Shown here: piece by piece, positions 8,953-16,666 of the stretch
How the letters are laid out: the number at the start of each line of letters is the position of its first letter
Position numbering within the stretch: the stretch's first letter is position 1
DNA from: an uncultured Oscillospiraceae bacterium
GTDB lineage: Bacteria; Bacillota_A; Clostridia; Oscillospirales; Oscillospiraceae
Assembly: GCA_900762245.1 (NCBI GenBank)
Contig: CAAFFR010000143.1
Span: 1-33,115, forward strand
DNA: 33,115 bases
Direction: 5' to 3'
The notes under the pieces: generated by a model
The model's input: only the letters and a program-made list of their open reading frames with translations
The model's database searches: none
What the model was told of the DNA's origin: nothing
Made by a program: the position numbers and the translations under genes

Positions 8953-8990
8953 AAACTCCTGATTCTGAAAAGAATCAGGAGTTTTTCTTT
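8952..8990 (+). terminator. Terminator of second tRNA-Thr
   Basis: A 13-bp perfect stem AAACTCCTGATTC / GAATCAGGAGTTT with a 6-nt loop is followed by TTTTCTTTT. It starts at the CCA end. Confidence 0.93.
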
Positions 8991-9078
8991 TGCTCTTCTG
9001 TTCAGTCTATGGTGGATTTGCCTTTCCTGAACAGCAGCATTTTACAAAGAGACTGACCGTATCCTTACTAAGAAGTAA

Positions 9079-9717
9079 AGATGCGGTTTTGCTACTCTGA
9101 CAAAAGCCTGCGGCGTCAGTACACTGTTCATTGCGGTTACCGGCGCACTGGAGAAAATGCTGTCCGTCCAGGAGGGAACCATTGTCAGCAGCGGCTCCAT
9201 GCTGGTTGTTATCTGTCTCGCCATCGGCGCCGTAGCAGGTGAGATTCTGAATATTGAAGGTGCCTTCGAACGATTCGGACAGTGGCTGAAGATCAAATCC
9301 GGAAATGCCAGAGATAAGGATTTTGTCAATGCCTTTGTTACCGCGTCTCTGACGGTCTGTATCGGCGCTATGGCCATCGTTGGCTCCATTGAGGACGGCC
9401 TGACGGGAGACTATTCTGTGCTGGCAACAAAAGCAATTCTGGATCTGATTCTGATCATGGTCATGAGCTGCTCCATGGGCAAAGGCGCTGTGTTTTATGC
9501 GATCCCTGTTTGCGGTCTTCCAGGGAACCATTACCGCTCTGGCGGGTCTTCTGCGGCCCGTGATGACTGCTGCAGCCCTGGCAAACCTGTCTCTGGTGGG
9601 AAATGTGCTGATTTTCTGCGTAGGGATCAATCTGGTTTGGGGAAAGAAAGTAAAGGTTGCCAATTTGATGCCTGCCATTGTGGCAGCTGTTATCGCAGCA
9701 TTTTTACCAATTTAAAC
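9079..9717 (+). pseudogene. DUF554 (YqgA-type) membrane protein, truncated and frameshifted
   Basis: Two reading frames together give most of a DUF554-family membrane protein. The first frame (9079 to about 9510) carries LTKACGVSTLFIAVTGALE, SGSMLVVICLAIGAVAGEI, VNAFVTASLTVCIGAMAIVGSIEDGLTGD and GKGAVFYAIPV. The second (from about 9512) continues AVFQGTITALAGLLRPVM ... LIFCVGINLVWGKKVKVANLMPAIVAA. Joining them needs two extra bases, or one fewer, near 9510. The normal first 30 or so residues are absent, with a stop at 9076 and no start codon or ribosome binding site. The gene is therefore decayed at both the 5' end and the middle. No function should be assumed. Confidence 0.85.
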
Positions 9718-9727
9718 AAGAAGTAGG

Positions 9728-9762
9728 ATCACCCTCTGTGTAAAACGCAGAGGGTGATTTTA
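9728..9762 (+). terminator. Terminator after the DUF554 remnant
   Basis: The stem ATCACCCTCTG / CAGAGGGTGAT is followed by TTTTATT. It separates the pseudogene from the CLC gene. Confidence 0.82.
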
Positions 9763-9791
9763 TTGCGAAACAGGAGAGAATCTGTTAAAAT
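9763..9791 (+). promoter_or_regulatory. Likely promoter of the CLC gene
   Basis: TTGCGA (9763-9768), 17-bp spacer, TAAAAT (9786-9791); the spacing is right but the -35 is weak. The start codon lies 36 bp downstream. No fluoride (crcB) riboswitch is apparent in this short leader. Confidence 0.5.
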
Positions 9792-9827
9792 AAATCCATT
9801 CAGAAAGAAATCAAGGAGAGATTGATT

Positions 9828-11081
9828 ATGTCATTGCTGGATCAGCTCCGCAGACCCAAATTCTATTTTAAGGTGTTTTTCAACTGGTCCTTTCTGGCGT
9901 CCATCATTGGAATTGTGGGAGGCTTACTTGGTGCGGTGTTCCATCATGTGCTGCACTTTGTTACCCATGTGCGCGGGGAGCACACCTGGCTGATTTTCCT
10001 GCTGCCTGTGGGCGGCTTGCTGACAGTGGCTATTTATCGCCTGTTTCATATGCAGGCAAACAAAGGGACCAATGAGATCATTGAGGCAACCCTGGACGGC
10101 CATCCGGTGAGCCCTATGGTAGCGCCCTCTATCTTCCTGGCAACCTCCATTACCCACCTTTTCGGCGGCTCTGCGGGCCGTGAGGGTGCTGCGCTGCAGT
10201 TAGGCGGTTCCATGGCTTCTGCGTTGGCGAAGTGGTTTGATTTGAAGGAAGACAACCGGAAAGTTCTGGTAATGGCGGGTATGAGTGCTGTTTTTGCCGG
10301 TCTGTTCGGCACACCTCTGACAGCGGCTTTGTTCTGTATGGAGTTTGAGTCTGTGGGCACCATGCTTTCTCCTGCGCTGCTGCCCTGCTTCCTGGCGGCC
10401 TTTATTGCCAGCCGGGTTTCCGGCCTGCTGGGAGTCCACGCAGAAACCTACATCCTGACGGAGGCGTTCCAGCTGACGCTGATGAATTGCTGGCAGTACC
10501 TGATCCTTGCGGTGCTGGTGTCTTTGCTGGGAATTGCTATGTGCTGGGTTTTCCATCAGGCAGAGCATTTTGCGGCTCATCATTTGCCCAATCCCTTTAT
10601 CCGCATTGCCGTGGGTGGTGTTATCGTCACCGCAATGACATTGCTGGTGGGAGACCACCGTTTCAACGGTGCCAGTATGGACTTGGCGCTGAAAGCTGTG
10701 GGAGGGGAAGCTGATTGGTATTCCTTCCTGCTGAAAATGCTGTTCACTGCTGTGACCCTCTCGGCGGGCTTTAGAGGCGGCGAAATTGTACCGACCTTCT
10801 GTATCGGTGCTACCTTTGGATGCGTACTGGGCGGGCTTCTGGGCCTCGATGCGGGGATGGCAGCGGCACTGGGCCTGGTCGGTCTGTTCTGCTGCGCTAC
10901 CAATTCTCCCTTTGCCTCTATCATGCTGAGTATTGAGATGTTTGGCGGTACGAATCTGTACTTGTTTGCTTTTATCAGCGTAATCTGCTTCGTCCTGTCC
11001 GGAAACAGCAGCCTGTACTCCAGCCAGATCATTCAGTACAGCAAAACCAATGTGGTTGGCAAGTTCAAAGATTTCTCCTGA
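9828..11081 (+). CDS. CLC-family anion channel/antiporter, resembling the fluoride-type (CLC-F) clade
   Basis: The 417-aa polytopic membrane protein carries CLC signatures. These are THLFGGSAGREGAALQLGG with the gating-type Glu at residue 119, and GFRGGEIVPTFCIGATFG at about 315-331, in the place of GxFxP. Where chloride-type CLCs have GSGIP there is instead a KGTNEIIEATLDG stretch (about 79-91). That substitution, with the GGEIVP form, resembles CLC-F fluoride/proton antiporters. A tyrosine in SLYSSQ near the C-terminus recalls the chloride-type inner-gate position, so the ion is undecided. The ATG at 9828 has AAGGAGAG at good distance; a TTG two codons earlier is too close to it. There are no CBS domains. 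Confidence 0.85.
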   Translation: MSLLDQLRRPKFYFKVFFNWSFLASIIGIVGGLLGAVFHHVLHFVTHVRGEHTWLIFLLPVGGLLTVAIYRLFHMQANKGTNEIIEATLDGHPVSPMVAPSIFLATSITHLFGGSAGREGAALQLGGSMASALAKWFDLKEDNRKVLVMAGMSAVFAGLFGTPLTAALFCMEFESVGTMLSPALLPCFLAAFIASRVSGLLGVHAETYILTEAFQLTLMNCWQYLILAVLVSLLGIAMCWVFHQAEHFAAHHLPNPFIRIAVGGVIVTAMTLLVGDHRFNGASMDLALKAVGGEADWYSFLLKMLFTAVTLSAGFRGGEIVPTFCIGATFGCVLGGLLGLDAGMAAALGLVGLFCCATNSPFASIMLSIEMFGGTNLYLFAFISVICFVLSGNSSLYSSQIIQYSKTNVVGKFKDFS

Positions 11082-11100
11082 CAGATTGGCAATAAATCAG

Positions 11101-11127
11101 AAGGGCGGCTTAGAACAGGCCGCCCTT
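11101..11127 (+). terminator. Hairpin between CLC and MFS genes
   Basis: A 9-bp stem AAGGGCGGC / GCCGCCCTT has a 9-nt loop and no T-run after it. It may act as a weak terminator or an mRNA 3'-end stabiliser. It lies 19 bp after the CLC stop and 32 bp before the MFS start. Confidence 0.5.
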
Positions 11128-11159
11128 GCAAAATCTCGATTCATAAACGGAGGTACAAT

Positions 11160-12338
11160 GTGGTACATCTTTTGCTGATCATCATTTATTTATCCTTTAT
11201 TTCACTGGGCCTGCCGGATGCCCTGCTGGGTGCAGCCTGGCCTATGATGAGCCAGGAATTTTCGGTTCCGCTGTCCTGTGCCGGATCGATTGCTCTGATC
11301 ATTGCAGTGGGAACGGTCATTTCCAGCCTGTTGTCTGACCGTCTGACCAAATGGCTGGGAGCCGGAAAAGTAACCGCCTTCAGCGTCGCCATGACAGCAG
11401 TGGCATTGTTTGGATTCTGCATCAGCCGGAAATTCTGGCAGCTGTGTCTGTGGGCCATTCCCTATGGCTTAGGTGCAGGAAGCGTGGATGCGTCCCTTAA
11501 TAACTATGTAGCTTTGCATTATGCCAGCCGCCATATGAGCTGGCTGCACTGTATGTGGGGCTTAGGGGCCAGTGTAGGGCCTTACATCATGGGTATGGCC
11601 CTTGCCGGGGGACTGGGCTGGAACCAGGGCTATGGCATCATTTCCGCGATTCAGGTGGTACTGTCCGTGGCGATTTTCCTCAGTCTGCCCATGTGGAAGA
11701 AGAGAAAGGACGAACCCGGTTCTGATGGCACCCGTGCCAAGCCTCTGACGCTGAAACAAATCTTCGGCATCCGGGGAGCCAAAGAGGTTATGCTGGCCTT
11801 CTTCTGCTACTGCGGTCTGGAACAGACCTGTATTCTCTGGGGCAGCTCCTATCTGGTCATGGTAAATGGCATGGAGGAGGAGCTGGCTGCCGGTATGGCC
11901 AGCCTGTTTATGCTGGGACTGACGTTGGGACGCTTTCTCAGCGGTTTTGTGACGTACAAGATGAATGATACCAACATGATTCGCCTGGGCGAGGCGATCA
12001 TCGCTGTGGGTGTCGCGGTAATGCTGCTGCCGCTGGGGGATGTAGCAGCGCTGGCAGGCCTGGCCCTGATGGGGTTTGGCTGTGCCCCCATCTATCCCTG
12101 TGTTATTCATTCCACCCCGGACCACTTTGGCGAAGAAAATTCCCAGGCCATCATCGGTGTCCAGATGGCCAGTGCTTATGTAGGTATCTGTTGTATGCCG
12201 CCCCTGTTTGGCCTGATCGCGGAAAATATCGGTGCCGCGCTGATGCCCTGGTATGTGGGCATCATCAATGTAGTGATGCTGATCATGTGTGAAAGACTAA
12301 ATAAAAAGTGTTGTAAAAGGGAGACGAAGCGTGTATGA
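11160..12338 (+). CDS. MFS transporter
   Basis: The 392-aa product is a 12-segment major facilitator protein. The first helix is LLLIIIYLSFISLGLPDALLGAAWP, and the loop after helix 2 has the degenerate MFS motif SDRLTKWLGAGKV. It recalls fucose-permease-like (FHS) transporters, but the substrate cannot be read. The start is GTG with GGAGG six bases upstream. An overlapping ATG two bases earlier is in another frame and soon stops. The gene overlaps the DUF1349 gene by 4 bp (ATGA), so a carbohydrate-related substrate is a reasonable inference. Confidence 0.88.
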   Translation: MVHLLLIIIYLSFISLGLPDALLGAAWPMMSQEFSVPLSCAGSIALIIAVGTVISSLLSDRLTKWLGAGKVTAFSVAMTAVALFGFCISRKFWQLCLWAIPYGLGAGSVDASLNNYVALHYASRHMSWLHCMWGLGASVGPYIMGMALAGGLGWNQGYGIISAIQVVLSVAIFLSLPMWKKRKDEPGSDGTRAKPLTLKQIFGIRGAKEVMLAFFCYCGLEQTCILWGSSYLVMVNGMEEELAAGMASLFMLGLTLGRFLSGFVTYKMNDTNMIRLGEAIIAVGVAVMLLPLGDVAALAGLALMGFGCAPIYPCVIHSTPDHFGEENSQAIIGVQMASAYVGICCMPPLFGLIAENIGAALMPWYVGIINVVMLIMCERLNKKCCKRETKRV

Positions 12339-12943
12339 ATTTTCCTGTAAAGAAACTGGAATGGACCCGGGAGCCGGAAGCGTTCCAAATCACTCCGGAA
12401 AAAATTGAAATTACCACAAACCCCCATACGGACCTGTGGCAGAGAACATACTATCATTTCCGCAACGACAATGCCCCTGTGCTGCAGATGCGGACAGAGG
12501 AGAAGTTCTTTTCCTTCACGGTAAAGACCAGCTTTGACAGCAAGCATCGGTTTGACCAGTGCGGCGTGGTCATATATCTGGACAGTGAAAACTGGCTGAA
12601 GGGTTCCATTGAATATGAAAATGAGGAATTTCAGCACTTGGGAAGCGTTGTGACCAATCTGGGCTACTCCGACTGGGCAACGACAGAGATTCCGGCCTCT
12701 GTCAAATCCATGTGGTACCGCTTAAGCCGCCGGGAGGATGATTACTGCATCGAATGCTCCGAGGATGGCAAGCGTTTCCGCCAGATGCGGGTGTGTCACC
12801 TGTGGAAGGGCGATGGGGAAGTCCGGTTTGGCATTTATGCCTGCAGCCCGGAGGAATCCTCCTTTCAGGCAACCTTCACCGATCTGGAACTATCAGAATG
12901 CAAATGGCTGGCCCATACCGGTCAAGCTCCGGATGAAGCATAA
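12335..12943 (+). CDS. DUF1349 (YesU-like) jelly-roll protein
   Basis: The 202-aa product matches the DUF1349 family in layout. It has an N-terminal WTREPEAF...ITTNPHTDLWQRTYYHF, a central DQCGVVIYLDSENWLKGSIEYENE, then WATTEI, YRLSRREDDYCIECSEDG and a C-terminal VRFGIYACSPEESSFQATFTDL. Family members are beta-sandwich proteins related to lectin/glucanase-like folds, often encoded beside sugar transporters. No catalytic role is established. No signal peptide is seen, so it is probably cytoplasmic. It is translationally coupled to the MFS gene by an ATGA overlap. Confidence 0.85.
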   Translation: MNFPVKKLEWTREPEAFQITPEKIEITTNPHTDLWQRTYYHFRNDNAPVLQMRTEEKFFSFTVKTSFDSKHRFDQCGVVIYLDSENWLKGSIEYENEEFQHLGSVVTNLGYSDWATTEIPASVKSMWYRLSRREDDYCIECSEDGKRFRQMRVCHLWKGDGEVRFGIYACSPEESSFQATFTDLELSECKWLAHTGQAPDEA

Positions 12944-12983
12944 AAAATCCCGCAGTTCGTTGAGAACTGCGGGATTTTTGTAC
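12943..12983. terminator. Bidirectional terminator
   Basis: A perfect 16-bp stem AAAAATCCCGCAGTTC / GAACTGCGGGATTTTT with a 5-nt loop lies between two convergent genes. A-runs and T-runs on both sides let it stop the DUF1349 transcript on + and the PAP2 operon on -. Confidence 0.93.
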
Positions 12984-12985
12984 AT

Positions 12986-13591
12986 TTATGCTTCGTACTT
13001 TCCACGCTTTTTGGGAGCCAGCTTGGGGGCTGCCAGACCGGCCAGCGCGTCGCCGATGAAGGCGAACAGGATACCGGCAAAGACGGAGAAGATAACGTCG
13101 GTGGGGTAGTGGACGTACAGATAAAGACGGGAAAAGGCAATGATAACTGCCAGGATCATGGCGGGAATACCCATCTTCTTGCTGTTCTTCAGCAGCACGG
13201 TGGCGGCTTCGAAGGAGGCGATGGTATGACCGGAGGGGAAGGCAAAGTCATGCTGACGGTCGATCAGCAGGTTGATGAGAATGCCGAACTCCTGCTCCTG
13301 GAAGTCATAGGGCCGGATACGCTGGATCATAGGCTTCAGGGTGACATTGCATATCAGCAGGCCCATGATCAGGGCAAAGCCCATGCCGAGGCCAATCTTG
13401 CGGGTCTTGGGGAACAGCAGCAGCAGGACAGCCCATGCGATCCAGAACAGACCGGCATCGCCCAGGACGGTGACGATGGGCATAAACTTGTCCATGAAGG
13501 AGGACTGGAGATTTGCCTGGATCCAGTCCAGGATAGGCAGGTCAAAGGACACTGCGCAGCTGTTTAAGAAATTCTGAACGGCAGCAACCAT
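12986..13591 (-). CDS. PAP2-superfamily membrane phosphatase
   Basis: The 201-aa integral membrane protein has all three type-2 phosphatidic acid phosphatase motifs. They are K86-x6-R93P94 (KPMIQRIRP), P119SGH122 and S154R155-x5-H161-x3-D165 (SRLYLYVHYPTD). Such enzymes remove phosphate from lipid phosphates or diphosphates such as undecaprenyl pyrophosphate or phosphatidate, on the outer membrane face. It is the last gene of a four-gene operon. Its ribosome binding site TAAGGAGGT includes the stop codon of the preceding gene. In this context recycling of a polyprenyl carrier is the most likely role, which is inference. Confidence 0.92.
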   Translation of the reverse strand: MVAAVQNFLNSCAVSFDLPILDWIQANLQSSFMDKFMPIVTVLGDAGLFWIAWAVLLLLFPKTRKIGLGMGFALIMGLLICNVTLKPMIQRIRPYDFQEQEFGILINLLIDRQHDFAFPSGHTIASFEAATVLLKNSKKMGIPAMILAVIIAFSRLYLYVHYPTDVIFSVFAGILFAFIGDALAGLAAPKLAPKKRGKYEA

Positions 13592-13602
13592 ATGGTACCT
13601 CC

Positions 13603-15471
13603 TTAGTTTGTTTCAGCGGGAACAGTTTCAGCAGGAGCCTCGGTGATTTCCTGGACCTCACCCTCGTTCTGGAACCATGCATACAGGGTCATAGGCTCCA
13701 GAGAAGTACCGTCAGGCAGCTCCACCTCACCGGTCTCGGTGTGGGGGAAGACCAGATTGTAAACGGTGTTGCCCTCGGCATCCTCGGAAATGGTGATCCA
13801 GCCGGAGAAGACCTGACCCTCGGGGACGGAGATGTTGGGGGTGACGACTTTCTTGGCATCGGTGTCTACGAAGCCGGTGGTCAGCAGGGTGTCGCCCTGC
13901 TTGAAGGTCAGACGAACCTTGCCCACAGGAGCGGATACGTCATTGGCAATCATCTGGAAGCACAGCCACTTGCCATTATCCTGCTTCTCGAAGAACATGG
14001 AGTACTCGAAGGGATAATCCTTGGTGGAGCCGTTGGTACGGGTGACCACCATCATCAGCTTGACACGGGCGGAGAACAGGTTGTCGCCGTAACCGGCAAA
14101 GTCGGTAACCTCGGTGCTGGTGAACTCGTAACCGCCGTTGTTCTGCATCCAGCGCTCATACTGGACACTGATCATGTCGGAGTAAGCCTTGGAGGAGGGA
14201 TCGAAGTGCTTGGCGATCTTGCCGCGGTCGTTGATCTCTTCGATCATCCACAGGCAGTAAGCCTTACCGGCATCGATAGCGGCCTGACGCTGTTCTTCGG
14301 TCATGGTGTTGCTCTCGGTGCGCTCGGTGAAGGTCTTGGTGGTTTCGTCGTAAGTGACGGTCATTTCCTTGCCGTCCTTATCGGTGACGATGACGGTAGG
14401 CAGTTCCATGAGGCCGGTGACCTGCTGGGTATCCATGCTTGCGCCGGCAGTGCCCTCGGGCAGATAATCCAGTGCCTTGGTGGTGGCCTTCTGGATGGTG
14501 AAATCCTCGCTGAGGGCAACGCCGTTGACATAAGCGGTGTGGCCGTTCAGCTTAACGATGTTGTAGACTTCCTCACGCTGGAAGAAGACTTCCACAGCAC
14601 CCAGCTGCCAGTCGGGAATATCCGCAACACTTTCCAGGTCTTCCACCTTCATGTTGCCCAGGCTGACATCCTTTACGTTGTTGTGGTCCTTCAAAGTGAA
14701 GGTAGCGACCTTTTCGCTGCCCAGGGAGACGATGTACTTCTTGTCACCGGACAGACCGGCGGAGGTTTCCATGTAGGTCAGCTTGCTGTCGCCAACCTTG
14801 CGCTTCATATAGGCAACATAGGCTTCCTTGCCCTCGTAGGGGGAATCCTCGGCACCGGCGGAATCGTACAGGGAACCCCAGTCAATGTCACCGGTGAAGA
14901 CTTCCTGGAAGACCTGCTCAGCCTTAACGGTGGGCTGGGCCAGTTCATAGTCGGACAGCCAGCCGTGGAGCCACTGCAGGCCGAAATAGGTGGCAACGAA
15001 GAAGGCCAGAATGAACATGAAGTACAGGGTGTAGAAGATGACACCGCCTACGCGGGGACCCTTCTTCTGCTTCTTCTTGGACTTGACAGGCGCTTCCTGA
15101 GGAGCGGCAGGCTTCTTGACCTTCTTTGCAGGAGCGGCTGCGGGGGCTTCTGTGGTCTGGGCAGCGGGCTTCTTGGCGGGGGCTTTCTTGACAGGCTGAC
15201 CGCCTTCGGAAGAAACAGGCTTCTTGGGAGCTGCCTTCTTCACGGGAGCGGCCTCTGCAGAGGGTGCAGCCTTCTTGACAGGAGGCTTTGCGGGGGCAGG
15301 CTTTTTGGCAGGCGCCTTCTTAACAGGCTCTTCCACCACTTCGTCCAGAACGGACTCGTCGATATCATCCAGGAAGCTCAGGTCAAAGTCCAGACCCAGG
15401 TCCAGGTCGGCATAGGACTTTTTCTTGGGAGTTTCCGGAATTTCGGTTTCAAAATCAAAATTATCTTTCAT
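13603..15471 (-). CDS. Single-pass membrane protein with Lys/Ala/Pro-rich linker and extracellular InlB-like end
   Basis: I do not recognise a named family for the whole 622-aa protein. Residues 1-48 are very acidic. Residues 49-138 form a low-complexity linker of KKAPAKKPA-type repeats, recalling histone H1 tails. One transmembrane helix follows at about 141-165, and the rest should be outside the cell. Around residues 400-520 there is an NTF2/SnoaL-like stretch (AIDAGKAYCLWMIEEI ... GKWLCFQMI). The last ~90 residues look like an InlB/Flg_new beta-repeat (TFKQGDTLLTTGF, VFSGWITI, MTLYAWF). The gene is 12 bp after the NAGPA gene and 11 bp before PAP2. A scaffold role for an envelope polymer is inferred. 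Confidence 0.8.
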   Translation of the reverse strand: MKDNFDFETEIPETPKKKSYADLDLGLDFDLSFLDDIDESVLDEVVEEPVKKAPAKKPAPAKPPVKKAAPSAEAAPVKKAAPKKPVSSEGGQPVKKAPAKKPAAQTTEAPAAAPAKKVKKPAAPQEAPVKSKKKQKKGPRVGGVIFYTLYFMFILAFFVATYFGLQWLHGWLSDYELAQPTVKAEQVFQEVFTGDIDWGSLYDSAGAEDSPYEGKEAYVAYMKRKVGDSKLTYMETSAGLSGDKKYIVSLGSEKVATFTLKDHNNVKDVSLGNMKVEDLESVADIPDWQLGAVEVFFQREEVYNIVKLNGHTAYVNGVALSEDFTIQKATTKALDYLPEGTAGASMDTQQVTGLMELPTVIVTDKDGKEMTVTYDETTKTFTERTESNTMTEEQRQAAIDAGKAYCLWMIEEINDRGKIAKHFDPSSKAYSDMISVQYERWMQNNGGYEFTSTEVTDFAGYGDNLFSARVKLMMVVTRTNGSTKDYPFEYSMFFEKQDNGKWLCFQMIANDVSAPVGKVRLTFKQGDTLLTTGFVDTDAKKVVTPNISVPEGQVFSGWITISEDAEGNTVYNLVFPHTETGEVELPDGTSLEPMTLYAWFQNEGEVQEITEAPAETVPAETN

Positions 15472-15483
15472 GGCGTACCTCGC

Positions 15484-16653
15484 TTAGTCGGCTTCCCGAA
15501 CCAGCCAGAAGTTGGGCATACGTCTGGGCTCGGACTGAAGCAGGGAATAGTTATTGATCATGCTGACCTCACCGGCGGTACCAAGCTTGCCCGTGGTATC
15601 CCGGTACATCATAACGGAGGAGGAGCCGCCGTCCATGTTGCAGGCGTTGATGGCACCGTATTCCACCATGATGTTGATAACGTCAGCATAGGTGCCGCCC
15701 AGAGAGCTGGTCTGACGTCCGTCGATGCAGACGAAGATCACAGCACCGTCAGCACGCTGACCGATGGCAGTACGGGGGTTGTAGCCGGACTTGTTGTTGT
15801 AGGCTTCCTGATTGATGTCGCCGTCCATGATCAGGGCGGGGCCGAAGCAGCAGCCGTCACGGATCTTCAGCTCTTCTGCCTTAGCCTTGGACAGGTTCTT
15901 CTGGGAAACCACCAGAATGTTGTCCTCGGTAAAGCCGGCGAAGCCTTCCAGTCCGGGCTGCTGGCCGGAGGTCCAGACACACTTGCTGTCAGACATGACC
16001 AGACCCAGAGGTGTGCTGCCAACATGGGAACCGGCAGTGCCGTCGTCGTTGAAGGCACCGGCGTTGATGGCGGCTACCACATCCGCATTCTCGTTCATGA
16101 CTTCGGTGATACGCTTGCCGGGGATGGCGGTGGAGAACTTCTCGGTGGAAGTACCCATGTAGACACGGGAGGGGTCCCGGACAATCATCACGTGGGCATT
16201 GTAGGTCTCGCCGGAGATGTGCTCAATGCGGATGCCGTCGGGGTCCTTGGCCCATTCGTCAGAGTTGGTGTTAATGGCGCTGCCCTTCTGAATGACAACC
16301 TTGGTGGGGGAGCTGACTTCCTGAGGCAGTTCCTGCTTGACACTGGTGCGGATCTCTGCCACACGCTCATCACCAATGAACAGGGCGGGAACCCACTTGG
16401 TGGCGCTGGCCTCAATGAGGGTCATGGTCAGCTTTTCCTGTGCGGCGATGGAGGGACCGTTGAAGACCAGGTTCATCACCAGCACCAGAGCGGCAAAGAC
16501 CAGCAGCACGACGGTGAACAGCAGCAGGAAGAAGCGGCGGACGATCCGGCCCAGCAGGCCGCTGCCCTTCTTCTTTTTCTTCTTAGGCTGCTTAACAGCC
16601 TGATTGGCGGTTTCTTCCGCACCGGATTCCGGGGTAAGATTTTTCTTGCTCAT
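15484..16653 (-). CDS. Membrane-anchored phosphodiester glycosidase (NAGPA/DUF2233 domain)
   Basis: The 389-aa product begins with a lysine-rich cytoplasmic stretch (residues 23-32), then one membrane anchor at about 38-63. The NAGPA domain spans about 160-389. It shows VVAAINAGAFNDDGTAG, TPLGLVMSDSK, NPRTAIGQRADGAVIFVCIDGR and the highly conserved NACNMDGGSSSVMMYRD. Family enzymes cleave sugar-1-phosphodiester bonds; the human one uncovers mannose-6-phosphate, and bacterial ones are linked to envelope polysaccharides. It is the second gene of the operon, 13 bp after the glycosyltransferase. An extracellular phosphodiester-linked glycan is the likely target. Confidence 0.92.
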   Translation of the reverse strand: MSKKNLTPESGAEETANQAVKQPKKKKKKGSGLLGRIVRRFFLLLFTVVLLVFAALVLVMNLVFNGPSIAAQEKLTMTLIEASATKWVPALFIGDERVAEIRTSVKQELPQEVSSPTKVVIQKGSAINTNSDEWAKDPDGIRIEHISGETYNAHVMIVRDPSRVYMGTSTEKFSTAIPGKRITEVMNENADVVAAINAGAFNDDGTAGSHVGSTPLGLVMSDSKCVWTSGQQPGLEGFAGFTEDNILVVSQKNLSKAKAEELKIRDGCCFGPALIMDGDINQEAYNNKSGYNPRTAIGQRADGAVIFVCIDGRQTSSLGGTYADVINIMVEYGAINACNMDGGSSSVMMYRDTTGKLGTAGEVSMINNYSLLQSEPRRMPNFWLVREAD

Positions 16654-16666
16654 AGTTTGTAACCTC

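Noticed and set aside
9757..9827. Fluoride (crcB) riboswitch before the CLC gene
   Set aside because: The leader is short and lacks the conserved crcB pseudoknot segments. Only a promoter-like pair and a ribosome binding site are visible.
13741..16662. 973-aa open frame on + opposite the envelope operon
   Set aside because: It is the Gly/Val/His-rich reverse complement of the NAGPA and 622-aa genes, which have proper motifs, spacing and ribosome binding sites.
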